Below are positions 10,501 to 16,702 of a stretch of DNA of 33,385 bases, piece by piece. The notes beneath the pieces were generated by a model. It had not been told where the DNA came from. It saw only the letters and a list, made by a program, of their open reading frames with translations, and made no database searches. The translations under genes and the position numbers were made by a program. Position 1 is the stretch's first letter. The number at the start of each line of letters is the position of its first letter. The DNA is from a virus: the IMG/VR virus record IMGVR_UViG_3300025082_002804, positions 1-33,385 of that record; one strand, 5' to 3'.

Positions 10501-11843
10501 TCAAACCCTTTTTCAAGGTGCTTAACATCTTCGAGATCAATTATCCCCAAACGTACTGCTTCCTTCAGATTCATATCTTCAATTACTGCAGCTGGGTTTG
10601 GTATGTCTTCCCAAACCGTATTACCTTCTAAACCAAAGTCGCCGGCGTTCTCATCTAGAAAATTAGTAAAGGAGAGGTTTGGTCCACCAAGTGCGTCAGC
10701 GGCTCTCATGGACCTTACCAAAAACTCATAATTCTTCAGGGTAGACAGAACTAGTTGATTGCTAAACTCTTTATTATACAAAATGTTTGTCATATATCCG
10801 ACGCGCATATGTTGTTGGCTCAGTGACGATTGCGCCACGAAATATTTAATACTTGCGATGCAAGTTTTGGATGGTACGTCTCCATGCTCGCGCTTAGTAC
10901 CAAAGGTGATCTCCAAACTATCTGCTGCAGCAAAGTCTAGATAGGGTCCGCCCACTGTTGCACTGTTATGTACATCTGTTAAATCTCTCATCAGATTTTG
11001 CATTATGACACCATTAAGAATGGTAAACACACCCTTCTGCATATCAGTGAAGTTAAGGTTGATAGGTAAAGATCCTTCAAACCCATCTAGTTGTTGCTGA
11101 TAGGCGCTGAGTCCGTCGTTGGCGGCTTGACTATCGGCCATGAAGGAGGATATCTGGAGAGTAGTAGTCTTACTACCCGGAGTGATATTTTCATCGGAAT
11201 TAAAAAGCTCGAAGGAGGCATCAACCTGAGTACCAGTAGGTATAAGTTCCAAAAGAGTTAATAAAGTTTTCATCTCGACTGGAGAATGAGTATAAAAATA
11301 GGCTAATTCAGTGGCTGCTGGTGCCTGCAAATTTCTGATTTTATTGTAAATTGGACTAGATTGTCCTGTGGAGAATTTGAGTGTCTCTACTTCAGAAGCT
11401 GTCAGCCCAAACCTAAATTGATTCAAGAATGCCATGACGACCGATTCAGTTTCAGGCTTCGTGGCTGAGGTATAATACCGCGGGAGAAGATTATCTTTGA
11501 TGGCTTCTCTTAAACGCCGGTAGCCCATTTCTTGAGTGTCTATAAAGGACCCAATCGAACGTTCTTTATTCCGAACCAACACCCTATAGAAAGTATAATA
11601 CTCTGGAAAATAGTGGAGGATAAACCGGTTGGCAGCCTTGTTCCTTATGCTCGGGAAGGCGGCGCGGAACTCGGCGTCTCCATCTGCCGGGTCAAACTTA
11701 GAATATACTAATTTGACATTTAATCGTGGACCGGTAGATTTAGTGTTAGTGGCAAAAGGGATGTTTACCTTTTTCGACCGATAACCATTACTGGTAGCAA
11801 CTGCTCCATCTATGAAATAATTAGAAATCTCACCTTGTGCCAT
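4545..11843 (-). CDS. Giant virion structural protein (2432 aa) with peptidoglycan-binding-like segment
   Basis: I do not recognise a family over the full length. The N-terminal 400 residues look globular and mixed alpha/beta. Around residues 515-580 there is a hydrophobic then Ala/Gln-rich helical stretch, followed by a Pro/Lys-rich linker at about 583-610. Residues about 1900-2060 are rich in Pro, Gly, Ala and Gln, like a linker. Residues about 2150-2235 resemble a PG_binding_1 repeat: VRILQAKLQGL, then VDGRFGDRTKISVEALQTW, then a Met-Asp-Gly-Ala-Met-Asp-Asp turn. Two hydrophobic runs joined by PPGP lie at about 2375-2397, close to an acidic C-terminus. The start follows a TAG by 13 nt with only a weak AGGA. 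Position between the spike/hub genes and gp25 suggests a baseplate or hub-associated protein that contacts the cell wall. An alternative is an injected internal protein. Confidence 0.8.
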   Translation of the reverse strand: MAQGEISNYFIDGAVATSNGYRSKKVNIPFATNTKSTGPRLNVKLVYSKFDPADGDAEFRAAFPSIRNKAANRFILHYFPEYYTFYRVLVRNKERSIGSFIDTQEMGYRRLREAIKDNLLPRYYTSATKPETESVVMAFLNQFRFGLTASEVETLKFSTGQSSPIYNKIRNLQAPAATELAYFYTHSPVEMKTLLTLLELIPTGTQVDASFELFNSDENITPGSKTTTLQISSFMADSQAANDGLSAYQQQLDGFEGSLPINLNFTDMQKGVFTILNGVIMQNLMRDLTDVHNSATVGGPYLDFAAADSLEITFGTKREHGDVPSKTCIASIKYFVAQSSLSQQHMRVGYMTNILYNKEFSNQLVLSTLKNYEFLVRSMRAADALGGPNLSFTNFLDENAGDFGLEGNTVWEDIPNPAAVIEDMNLKEAVRLGIIDLEDVKHLEKGFEAFLTPEQLERYKREVLENPEFQKKLKAAKKKMAFSTAKDINKIIIGFLEGSPEGVGIKKNSPLGQFIRKIGIQELAMEAMICATFGLAPSFARIGRAAQGALQQTQAGIQQGGGLIKDAATDIAVTAAKIRLAQLGRPPKPPKSSIKLPKPDKKMFEPPTLDKELWESLKKSILDSLMKGAMEVIKALAALLKELCKINNPYAQDEGATDVGDLVRDNLDQNFKDAPAISNESALDQMFGNDGLTPEQVLGDGINRGYLSDLSVILTSMEICFLFTDRSQVTDFTLDKIVDFNLTYPDLQIQQNLNTPTAVLSFFANLSRFVDITDLCNKIATDLYNANIDNICLVEEKAPELIDKILEDLATNGMELDSPFPYNLQCPLREDYINNPLVSSTIPSFLESVQEAVEIEFVNGLSAALQILKEPVITSSKSSSKIADTLQAAGLLGGTGQGPDQFSEFGPDLDAAAADKADDIMKKVTDVFATIQEKIENLDQYCDVATLLGAEGQDIVGITSAIISVLLNFTRDPGFINAIRDIDRRLSELSAAANSAAGLSSVATQYEFPVSFREDFAAYIDKQSAEVAFGAIAPAWNGADPDINLSDIKTLATTNSSLPDPTTDVNNNFGHLKATSAAPRSSGGWLPLTLDYRFPTKAVPFIEEEGNLIDETTGDPVRVGGKIIPKFVVRDSNTPDDYLRLTFLPASSAGADVQFSMNSNLFGNSFLSQFSADESLSRDYSNSTAQFDMNTYVTPFASVLYSKLRANNVTTLAGVSGDSWQVAAQIMAKNPDAGSDYDLAGHQGRRKESQATISSILFPALYAGHAETMFDFILKNGIFDTPRLDSLNFFFDNRGCIPDNVADLLDMGPGTSACGTSILDEVNEELLQALCHDGADPDDLNPQGTQIRDVVRHFSFLVLLQIHIAQFVVKNIFVFSAFEIDDLLTMGTIKEFMAVNIRNQVQSLIETKPIVGENLVKYYNKKIQRATVINQGGLLDTDGNVVFPPTKRFRQSDVPAIIEYMTKDRITKSRCAVANAVKRSSSLTSPKDFDRVFVEDVLTVVPSFFGARIVGTQYRPGALDPPMLQVRQHDSDTDAPMNKFYPSLPTVQPGSPEGDTARPQLLNNIPSYFGGSEGIKHQASLSPAVWRGFNRKMKYGKIVLERQVVWDSVVSTNNEGIPQIFEKTTGFEYGLEKDLFEQVLYNQLMRGAWIAGVDFQLALEFTNLRFKYNIVYYMPTVHHGSGAQDDQPGSIEDIFGGATPFYNKSSGGTRSDHKLHGMELSRYVLTSLSPTAELPLSPSIDTLESEAVLRRIENPEPPTLDNPQGGPYFEEVQRPVLQTLLSNYGTTVSDSELELIVNDPVFKDYFDKSINRSVTSLVPILENFYLTSNFFPKMDNILQGAKDRCLGIYIDSILNQTPQPPRRTASPQALAAAGKDPEDPLAGLTTSARDFILKMLIETPINILRGVAETMDPHVGITKIIREVTAIAFNEMAKGMDVSPPVRFLRDGPAPQMQQGPTGAGQDGPAYADNAPAGTQMYTYDDDPELEYARAPGGEWMVRTRGFTTKWTSLPPGGGATGINTADLEVNAVPLNAADYYSSLPEQLRGLVEYKIPGDVVNDYATFTNLAGDETFWATRKRAASESWENATRVTSPTLIQRLADNAVPRYSTAQHGTTLNQADLDAAAAEIQASLAELPASRPPLSEVDPGPNVVNEDVRILQAKLQGLAATQDPPSVLSIGHWSSLPGWEVDGRFGDRTKISVEALQTWAVGQDWATTVSMDGAMDDATWDALERALTEQAEAHLEAQAGTGGGILPNLKGENIMKLLFCLLEMGMQDAKTGFNLGNGPKNSPDWENFVGLPDGNTSPNLGPGSNSFAAFIGNPVDFKKTKDEGMVFPDSILTYAQGDPDPRDPRNTIPDDLRGSIFPKFSMDGVDFTGTLLGLLMLPPGPFGIVYLLLMLLGKELEDALTPDEDGTATDGPTNVSEEQSGERC

Positions 11844-11856
11844 AAATATAAATATC

Positions 11857-12897
11857 CTAATTATTCGAATTATAAGGGCTTAAAATATTTAATGAATTTC
11901 CATCTTCATCTAATACAGACACCGGCGCGTTCGTAAAATAAGCCAATTCAATTTGTTGTAGTACCTGCTGCAGCAACTGTATGCCAACATCAGTGTTCGT
12001 TATGTTATTCAACATAACGCTCAATCCTTCTGGGATTAACCCAGCAAAATCCGGTGCCGTTTTGTTGCCATAAAATGGAGAATGATGATCATGAGGCATG
12101 ATCTTTTTGTGAAGTTTTCGGGTTTCATTAACTAAAGTATTGATAACTGCCAGTATGGTGCCCATAAGATCTGTTATGTCCATCAAACATTTTTGTAAAT
12201 TTGCGCCCTTTACCATAGGCTGCAAGGTATCAACATCTGAGCATGCTATTAAATCAATTCCATATGCGCCGGCAAAATCATTTCCCAATACCCCTCCCTG
12301 GGAGTTTCGATCTTCATTTCGCGTTACAAATTTAATATTTTCTCTCGCTATGAAACGAAGTGTATCCGCTTTGATAGCAACCGTGGATCGAGGATCCTTG
12401 GCAGTCACATTCCCCACATTTCCTGCCGGCAAATTAAAATACTGATCAACTCCGGCGCGCTGGCTGAGGTATATTCTGGCTGCATCCGACGTTTCTCCAT
12501 TAAACATGGGGCCCACTATTATTGGAGACCCATCGGCTTCTCTGGCTGCAGCATAACTTGCGCCACGACCTACCACGATATCAATCGCTGCGCAGTGCGA
12601 GGCATTCTTGCCCCCGAAGCCGCTGCCCTGAAAACTGTTCCTGTCGAGCCCAAACACAATCCAAGCGTTGCCGGCGCCTGAGTCAGGTCCGCCCATCACC
12701 ATTTCTCGTCCAGGATTTAAACTGTACTCCGGGCAATCAAAAGCCGGGCGTCGTTGCCCCATGGCGCCACATAAATAGTTTTCGCGATCTACGGGATCTG
12801 CGATCTTTTGCAATCGTAATTTTTCACCGTCAGTTAAGCAATCTTCATCATAAACCGGCATTGACATGCGGGCAACTTTACGTCGTAGAACACTCAT
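11857..12897 (-). CDS. Baseplate/spike-associated virion protein
   Basis: This 346-residue protein has no signal peptide. Residues about 100-195 carry a pattern I associate with virion proteins of marine T4-like phages: HCAAIDIVVGR, then AARIYLSQRAGVDQYFNLP, then VAIKADTLRFIARENIKFVT. The alternating short beta strands in the last part resemble the beta-prism of hub/spike proteins. A helical segment (about 232-265) follows, then a His-rich MPHDHHSPFYGNKTAPDF turn reminiscent of His-containing tips in phage spike proteins. It sits immediately downstream of the gp5-like hub gene and upstream of the giant virion gene. A role in the central spike or hub is inferred from this and is not established. 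The start has AAGG about 10 nt upstream. Confidence 0.7.
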   Translation of the reverse strand: MSVLRRKVARMSMPVYDEDCLTDGEKLRLQKIADPVDRENYLCGAMGQRRPAFDCPEYSLNPGREMVMGGPDSGAGNAWIVFGLDRNSFQGSGFGGKNASHCAAIDIVVGRGASYAAAREADGSPIIVGPMFNGETSDAARIYLSQRAGVDQYFNLPAGNVGNVTAKDPRSTVAIKADTLRFIARENIKFVTRNEDRNSQGGVLGNDFAGAYGIDLIACSDVDTLQPMVKGANLQKCLMDITDLMGTILAVINTLVNETRKLHKKIMPHDHHSPFYGNKTAPDFAGLIPEGLSVMLNNITNTDVGIQLLQQVLQQIELAYFTNAPVSVLDEDGNSLNILSPYNSNN

Positions 12898-12912
12898 TAT
12901 TATATACCTTTC

Positions 12913-14052
12913 CTATTGTTCATATGGCAAATCTAACTCAGACGATTGAGAAGTGAATTCCTCTTCTGGGTACAAATCTTCGTCCGACGGGACTGGTGGT
13001 GGTGTCGGCGCATGCGATTGGGCTGTTGTTGACCACAATAGATCATCTTTCTCGATGTAGTCAACATGCCACCATTCGGGTTTCTTGCCATCTTTGCGGG
13101 CCCACGGTGGATTATGAAACCCATAATCCGGAGCGCGGTCGAGCATCCACCTATATGTTTCACTCTCAAAGCCGTCTGACCTGCCAGTATTCCAATCAAA
13201 TGCCAATCCCCAGCCGTGGTTAGATGTACCGGGCCTCGCGGCGAGGTTAGGCTTCTCTCGTTTAAGAGACACTTGTCTTTCAAAAGTCCTAAAACCAGAA
13301 GCGATAAGTTTTTTCTCAGGAAATGCTGATGAAAAGCGGTTATAAAGTTTGTTAAAATTGTGAATAACCTCTGCCATCAAGACTGTCGAACTTTTGTCTG
13401 CTTTTTTTAGTAAATCCGTTGGAATTTTGCCATTTTCAACTCGCCTCCCTGAGGCGGCGTGAATTTTAACTAGTGGCTGATGCCCACCGCTATTAAGACC
13501 CGGCACGCCGCTGTCGAATTGGATACCCAGACCTTCTGCCATTTGAGCCGGGAGAAAATTGCTATCGACTTCACCTACTTTGCCAACAATCCTAGGATTT
13601 TTCATATTGCCCAGGTCGCGGTACTGAACTCTTACAATATCACCCGGTGCGGATCCAGCCACGCCGGGGACACCATGGACATCCTGATACGTCGCCAGGA
13701 TGGGATCATTGAACGCTATTGGAAATGGTCTACACTCTAATTCGGGTATATAAACCTTGTAGACGTTCACGTCGTCGGACTTTGTGAAATTCTCTGTTGG
13801 AGTAGGAGACAGCATAGTGTAAGGTTGATTAATCAACCCGATGTCGCGCCTGAATTGCATAACAACAATCCCGTAAAATTCGTCTGTGTTAACAAGACAA
13901 TTCTTGCCATACATGTGGTTAAGGGTTTTGTTCAGAAACCTCACAGAAGAGCCGCGGCGGGGATCTCCAGAGACGAGGTCAGTTTGATCCGACAACGGAT
14001 TCATGGTAGTCCATTTGAGAGCCTCAAAGATGTTCAACTTCGTCCCGGACAT
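12913..14052 (-). CDS. gp5-like baseplate hub with M15 D-Ala-D-Ala peptidase domain
   Basis: The 379 residues form at least two parts. The N-terminal 170 include FYGIVVMQFRRD and a gp5/VgrG-like OB-fold strand set (PGDIVRVQYRDLGNMKNPRIVG, about 136-157) typical of central hub proteins. Residues about 205-340 form a VanY-type M15 metallopeptidase: SGFRTFERQ (252-260), the S-x-H-x-x-G-x-A-x-D motif at 277-286 with predicted zinc ligands H279 and D286, and E-x-W-H at 326-329 with catalytic E326 and ligand H329. All key residues are present. The tail after 345 is Pro-rich then acidic. M15 enzymes cleave peptidoglycan stem peptides, so this phage appears to use a peptidase where T4 gp5 carries a lysozyme domain. 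The start has GAGGAG about 9 nt upstream. Confidence 0.88.
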   Translation of the reverse strand: MSGTKLNIFEALKWTTMNPLSDQTDLVSGDPRRGSSVRFLNKTLNHMYGKNCLVNTDEFYGIVVMQFRRDIGLINQPYTMLSPTPTENFTKSDDVNVYKVYIPELECRPFPIAFNDPILATYQDVHGVPGVAGSAPGDIVRVQYRDLGNMKNPRIVGKVGEVDSNFLPAQMAEGLGIQFDSGVPGLNSGGHQPLVKIHAASGRRVENGKIPTDLLKKADKSSTVLMAEVIHNFNKLYNRFSSAFPEKKLIASGFRTFERQVSLKREKPNLAARPGTSNHGWGLAFDWNTGRSDGFESETYRWMLDRAPDYGFHNPPWARKDGKKPEWWHVDYIEKDDLLWSTTAQSHAPTPPPVPSDEDLYPEEEFTSQSSELDLPYEQ

Positions 14053-14055
14053 CGC

Positions 14056-14373
14056 TTATGACTCCTCATCATCGTCATCTCTTTCGTTTAAAAGATCAAA
14101 CAATTGTTCTTTATCATTATCAGACAAACCGAACTGATGTGATTTTTGTTTTTGAAGAAGAGCTGCCAGTTTAACCATTTGCTCGTTAGAACGCTGGAGA
14201 TTTTCTACGTACTTCGCTGCGATGGGACCCATTTCTTTGCGCGCAGAGTCTGATAGCTTCATATCATTAACAGCATCCATCAACAACGATTTTGCCATAG
14301 CGCGGTCCTCGCGAATGTTTGTTGTTGTTTCTTCGATGTAGTCGTCTAGACTTAGATCTCGCCGCTTTCCCAT
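14056..14373 (-). CDS. Small helical protein of unknown function next to the late sigma factor
   Basis: The 105-residue product is highly charged and mostly helical, with a likely amphipathic or coiled-coil stretch at about 40-78 (AAKYVENLQRSNEQMVKLAALL). It ends in an acidic tail (RDDDDEES). No enzymatic motif or membrane segment is seen. It overlaps the last 22 nt of the sigma-factor gene, ends 3 nt before the hub gene starts, and lacks a strong ribosome site, so translation is probably coupled. Its size is near that of T4 gp33, the gp55 partner, but I see no clear sequence similarity. The segment EQLFDLLNE (89-97) loosely resembles a sliding-clamp-binding peptide. Function is unassigned. 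Confidence 0.7.
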   Translation of the reverse strand: MGKRRDLSLDDYIEETTTNIREDRAMAKSLLMDAVNDMKLSDSARKEMGPIAAKYVENLQRSNEQMVKLAALLQKQKSHQFGLSDNDKEQLFDLLNERDDDDEES

Positions 14374-15053
14374 TTGTCTTTAAATACCTTATATCTTTTT
14401 CTCAACTTATTTAAGTTGTTAACTACCTGTTTGGTGTTGAGTCCCGTGATCTCCCTCAAGTATAAATAAATAGCTTTTTTATTGAAAATTTCTATAGTGT
14501 CTGCAGAGTCTAGTAAAATTCGAACTGCCATCAAGACCTTCTTCTCGTTTTCTTTCAGCATGAATGAGTTCCAGGTGTCGATTTCTTGATTCAAAGACGC
14601 CCAAAATTCAAGTTCCGATCTTTTCTGTTCATAGGTGGGCTCGGAAGAGATCAAGTCTTCATCCAATTCATTAAGAACATCTTCCATGAAGACTTCTGTT
14701 TGGTTTCTCTTTTGGGTTCTTTTAACCTTATGAATAAACCAATTTTTAGTAACAACGCTAAAATATGAAAAAGCCTTTGAACCCTTATTAGGATCATACT
14801 TGTTCAGGATGGTTGTAAGCCACACCTTGCAATCATCTTTAAGATAACCGATGTTCGGCAGCGACGTGAATCGATAAGTATAAATTATCTTGTCCACCAT
14901 TTGATCAAAGGCGGGTTGTATATATTCTATGTATAGCTCGGATCGTAGATCTATGTCATTTGTGTTGGCATACTTTACAATAGCATCTTCATGTACTTGG
15001 GTAAAATAATGATTTTTAGATCGGCCGGAGCGTCGTCTCTTCTTCGGGGGCAT
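14352..15053 (-). CDS. Phage late sigma factor, T4 gp55-like
   Basis: The product is 233 residues with a very basic N-terminus (PPKKRRRSGRSK). Residues about 40-115 match a sigma region 2 layout: a helix with DQMVDKIIYTYRF, then YLKDDCKVWLTTILNKYDPNKG (70-91), then KAFSYFSVVTKNWFIHKVKR, i.e. the D-P-x-K-G then F-x-Y-F pattern seen in gp55-family sigma factors. There is no full region 4 helix-turn-helix as in housekeeping sigma factors, which fits gp55-type proteins. They redirect host RNA polymerase to late promoters and so to virion genes. The start has GAGG about 9 nt upstream. The gene overlaps the preceding gene by 38 nt and the following by 22 nt. Low similarity to T4 gp55 outside region 2 keeps this short of certain. 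Confidence 0.8.
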   Translation of the reverse strand: MPPKKRRRSGRSKNHYFTQVHEDAIVKYANTNDIDLRSELYIEYIQPAFDQMVDKIIYTYRFTSLPNIGYLKDDCKVWLTTILNKYDPNKGSKAFSYFSVVTKNWFIHKVKRTQKRNQTEVFMEDVLNELDEDLISSEPTYEQKRSELEFWASLNQEIDTWNSFMLKENEKKVLMAVRILLDSADTIEIFNKKAIYLYLREITGLNTKQVVNNLNKLRKRYKVFKDKWESGEI

Positions 15054-15357
15054 TTAGTTCTTCCTCTAATTCTCTTTCTATCTCTTCGTCTAGCGTGGGC
15101 TCAAAAACTTCTCTAAAATTCTCAATTTCATCACCGAGGTCTTTGAGCCGAATGATCAGCTCTTGTATAAGGGGCTCTCCATGGTAAGTGTCCATGCTAT
15201 ACATGGATTTCACAAATACCTGAAATGCTTTAGCGGTTAGATAAAGGTCGGCAATCGTTTCAGATATAAAGATAAACTTTTTTAATATCTTTACGAGATA
15301 CCATCCTAAAAAAATATTTACTGTTAACGAGACCGCCATTATAATATACAAAGTCAT
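15016..15357 (-). CDS. Small N-terminally membrane-anchored protein
   Basis: The product has 113 residues. Residues 3-22 (LYIIMAVSLTVNIFLGWYLV) form one convincing transmembrane helix followed by Lys residues, then a helical cytoplasmic-type region (about 30-90) and a Glu-rich C-terminal end. This is the only clear membrane protein in the window. The start overlaps the FmdB-like gene stop as ATGA, with GAGAAG 5 nt upstream. Its 3' end overlaps the start of the sigma-factor gene by 38 nt, suggesting linked translation. I do not recognise the family; similar anchored proteins are common unknowns in T4-like phages. A coiled-coil cytoplasmic role is only inferred. Confidence 0.78.
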   Translation of the reverse strand: MTLYIIMAVSLTVNIFLGWYLVKILKKFIFISETIADLYLTAKAFQVFVKSMYSMDTYHGEPLIQELIIRLKDLGDEIENFREVFEPTLDEEIERELEEELNAPEEETTLRPI

Positions 15358-15605
15358 CTTTTCTTCTCTAATGTATCCCGCTGTTGATGCAAATCTTGTT
15401 TTGCATCTTGAATAAACTCTTCTGTAGCTTGTCCCACCTTTTGCTTGGTTGATACAGAGTTATGATTGGTTGTGAAGGCGGTGAGGACTTTTGTAAGGCA
15501 GCCCTCCTTAAGACACTCGGGACACTCACCTACTGTCTCTTCTGACAAGTGAAAAACCACCGACGTTTGGTGGCATTGTGTGCACCGGTATACATAACGC
15601 GGCAT
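15354..15605 (-). CDS. FmdB-type zinc ribbon protein
   Basis: The 83-residue product begins MPRYVYRCTQC, the usual start of the FmdB/CxxC_CxxC_SSSS putative regulatory family. Two Cys pairs, C8/C11 and C28/C31, form a zinc ribbon, with an additional C36. The remaining 40 residues are helical and charged (QATEEFIQDAKQDLHQQRD). The biochemical role of the family is not defined. In phages such proteins are often thought to act on nucleic acids or RNA polymerase, but I have no direct evidence here. The junction with the preceding gene is TAAATG, with no clear ribosome site, so coupling is likely. Confidence 0.85.
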   Translation of the reverse strand: MPRYVYRCTQCHQTSVVFHLSEETVGECPECLKEGCLTKVLTAFTTNHNSVSTKQKVGQATEEFIQDAKQDLHQQRDTLEKKR

Positions 15606-15800
15606 TTACTTTGTTTTTGCTGTTTTATCTTCTACCGTCGTAAGGCGCCGGTGAATGTCTCCGAGGTGTCCTTCCAAGTTTCGCGATTGCTGGCGAAAAG
15701 CGTGTCCGAGCATCTCCTCAACTATTTCACGAACTTCCAGCTCACTGAGTGGTCGTGTGGATGGGTGTCCATCCGGCGTATTAAACTTTCTTTTAGACAT
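15606..15800 (-). CDS. Small hypothetical protein (64 aa)
   Basis: The protein is hydrophilic and mostly helical. Its first 18 residues are Arg/Pro/Ser-rich (KRKFNTPDGHPSTRPLSE) and probably unstructured; residues 19-60 look like one or two amphipathic helices (VREIVEEMLGHAFRQQSRNLEGHL). There is no Cys, signal or membrane segment. It has a good AAGGAG site, and its stop directly abuts the FmdB-like start codon, which supports it as a real gene. No family is recognised. Confidence 0.7.
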   Translation of the reverse strand: MSKRKFNTPDGHPSTRPLSELEVREIVEEMLGHAFRQQSRNLEGHLGDIHRRLTTVEDKTAKTK

Positions 15801-15812
15801 ATTATTTTCTCC

Positions 15813-16037
15813 TTATTCGTCTACTTCTTCGATCACAAAGGGGGCGGTTACCCCCTCAAGCGATACCACGGGAGGATTAGCTACTACTAGTTCTGCCGCT
15901 TTTCCTCCCCATCTCTTAACTCCAGGCGCTTTTTCAAAGCTCATGTCAGCCAACAGAGGCACGATATCACTCTGCTCCATCAAAGACTTTTGTAAAGCCA
16001 TCATGAGAGCACCAATTGCTTGATTAGATAATTTCAT
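15813..16037 (-). CDS. Conserved small phage protein (74 aa), function unknown
   Basis: This short protein starts MKLSNQAIGALMMALQKSLMEQSDIVPLLADM, a pattern I associate with small unknown proteins of marine T4-like phages. The first half is an amphipathic helix. The second half is short and beta-like (AAELVVANPPVVSLEGVTAPFVI) with an acidic end. A strong AAGGAG lies 6 nt before the start. It is the first gene after the glycan cassette, with one base between it and the cupin stop. Function is not recognised. Confidence 0.75.
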   Translation of the reverse strand: MKLSNQAIGALMMALQKSLMEQSDIVPLLADMSFEKAPGVKRWGGKAAELVVANPPVVSLEGVTAPFVIEEVDE

Positions 16038-16038
16038 C

Positions 16039-16401
16039 TTAATCTCCTTTCACTATTCTATAGCTGTCTTCATCAAAGTGCTGCGTTGAAAATTCGAATA
16101 ATTCAGTATCTTCTAACGCTATCATCTGATGTTTAAGCCCGGTATAAACATGGAAATTATCGCCCGGGCCCAGGATAATTTCATTTGCTGTTTCTAGGTC
16201 ATCGTTATCAGAATACTTTACTAATAACTTCCCCGACTGCATGTAGAATACCTCATCTTTAATCTTGTGATAGTGCCACGAGCACCGGTGATCCTTCACA
16301 AAATAAAGCAGTTTCCCACAATATTGTTCGCAGTTTACAATCCACTTTTCGAATCCCCATCCTTTGGGGACAAATTTAATCGAGTGCGTTGAAGAAGTCA
16401 T
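16039..16401 (-). CDS. Cupin, sugar-isomerase/epimerase type
   Basis: The 120-residue product is a single cupin domain. Metal-binding residues are visible: H43 and H45 in SWHYHKIKDEVFYMQSG, E50, and H91 after a GPGDNFHVYTGLKHQ turn. The layout, with KPWG-like VPKGWGFEKW at 11-20, resembles cupins of sugar metabolism such as the mannose-6-phosphate isomerase type and WxcM-like proteins. The substrate cannot be told from sequence. It overlaps the 3' end of the HAD phosphatase gene by 26 nt and is the last gene of the glycan cassette, so it most likely acts on a sugar phosphate or nucleotide sugar in that pathway. Confidence 0.82.
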   Translation of the reverse strand: MTSSTHSIKFVPKGWGFEKWIVNCEQYCGKLLYFVKDHRCSWHYHKIKDEVFYMQSGKLLVKYSDNDDLETANEIILGPGDNFHVYTGLKHQMIALEDTELFEFSTQHFDEDSYRIVKGD

Positions 16402-16702
16402 TATCCGTTATTCCTTTATCGTCTATATAGACATCGCCAGATGGCTTGCCTAAGTAAAGGGAATGATATTTAACTCCCCACGTGTGTAATTGTTCTTGTG
16501 TTAATTCAAAGAACTTGGCGTATGCAAAGGCGGATGAATTATTGCTTCGACCCATACCTCTTGCGGTGTGGAACACTATATGATGTCCCTCTTCATAAAG
16601 CTTGTTTATGGCCTTGATACGAGGCTTAATGGGAAGTGCTTGTGCATAGTCCCTATTCACCTGCGTACAAATCGTACCATCTATATCAAACACATATACC
16701 AT
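16376..16702 (-). CDS. HAD phosphatase, EcbF/BcbF capsule-biosynthesis type
   Basis: This 108-residue minimal HAD has all core motifs. Motif I is FDIDGT with nucleophile D6 and acid/base D8, motif II is the T46 in FHTARGMG, and motifs III/IV are K86 in GKPSGD followed by YIDDKG with D94/D95. The pattern matches the short capsule/LPS phosphatases of the EcbF/BcbF family rather than GmhB. There is no cap domain. The gene starts in a TAATG junction with the nucleotidyltransferase gene, and it may dephosphorylate the intermediate between kinase and nucleotidyltransferase steps, by analogy with GmhB in the ADP-heptose route. That role is inference from neighbours; the fold is clear. Confidence 0.85.
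   Translation of the reverse strand: MVYVFDIDGTICTQVNRDYAQALPIKPRIKAINKLYEEGHHIVFHTARGMGRSNNSSAFAYAKFFELTQEQLHTWGVKYHSLYLGKPSGDVYIDDKGITDNDFFNALD

Noticed and set aside
11847-11854. TATAAATA, a match to the T4 late promoter -10 box
   Set aside because: It lies on the plus strand whereas all genes are on the minus strand, where it reads TATTTATA, so it cannot drive them.
12522-12956. 144-residue plus-strand open frame
   Set aside because: It is antisense to the spike-like gene, with composition typical of a shadow and no supporting ribosome site.
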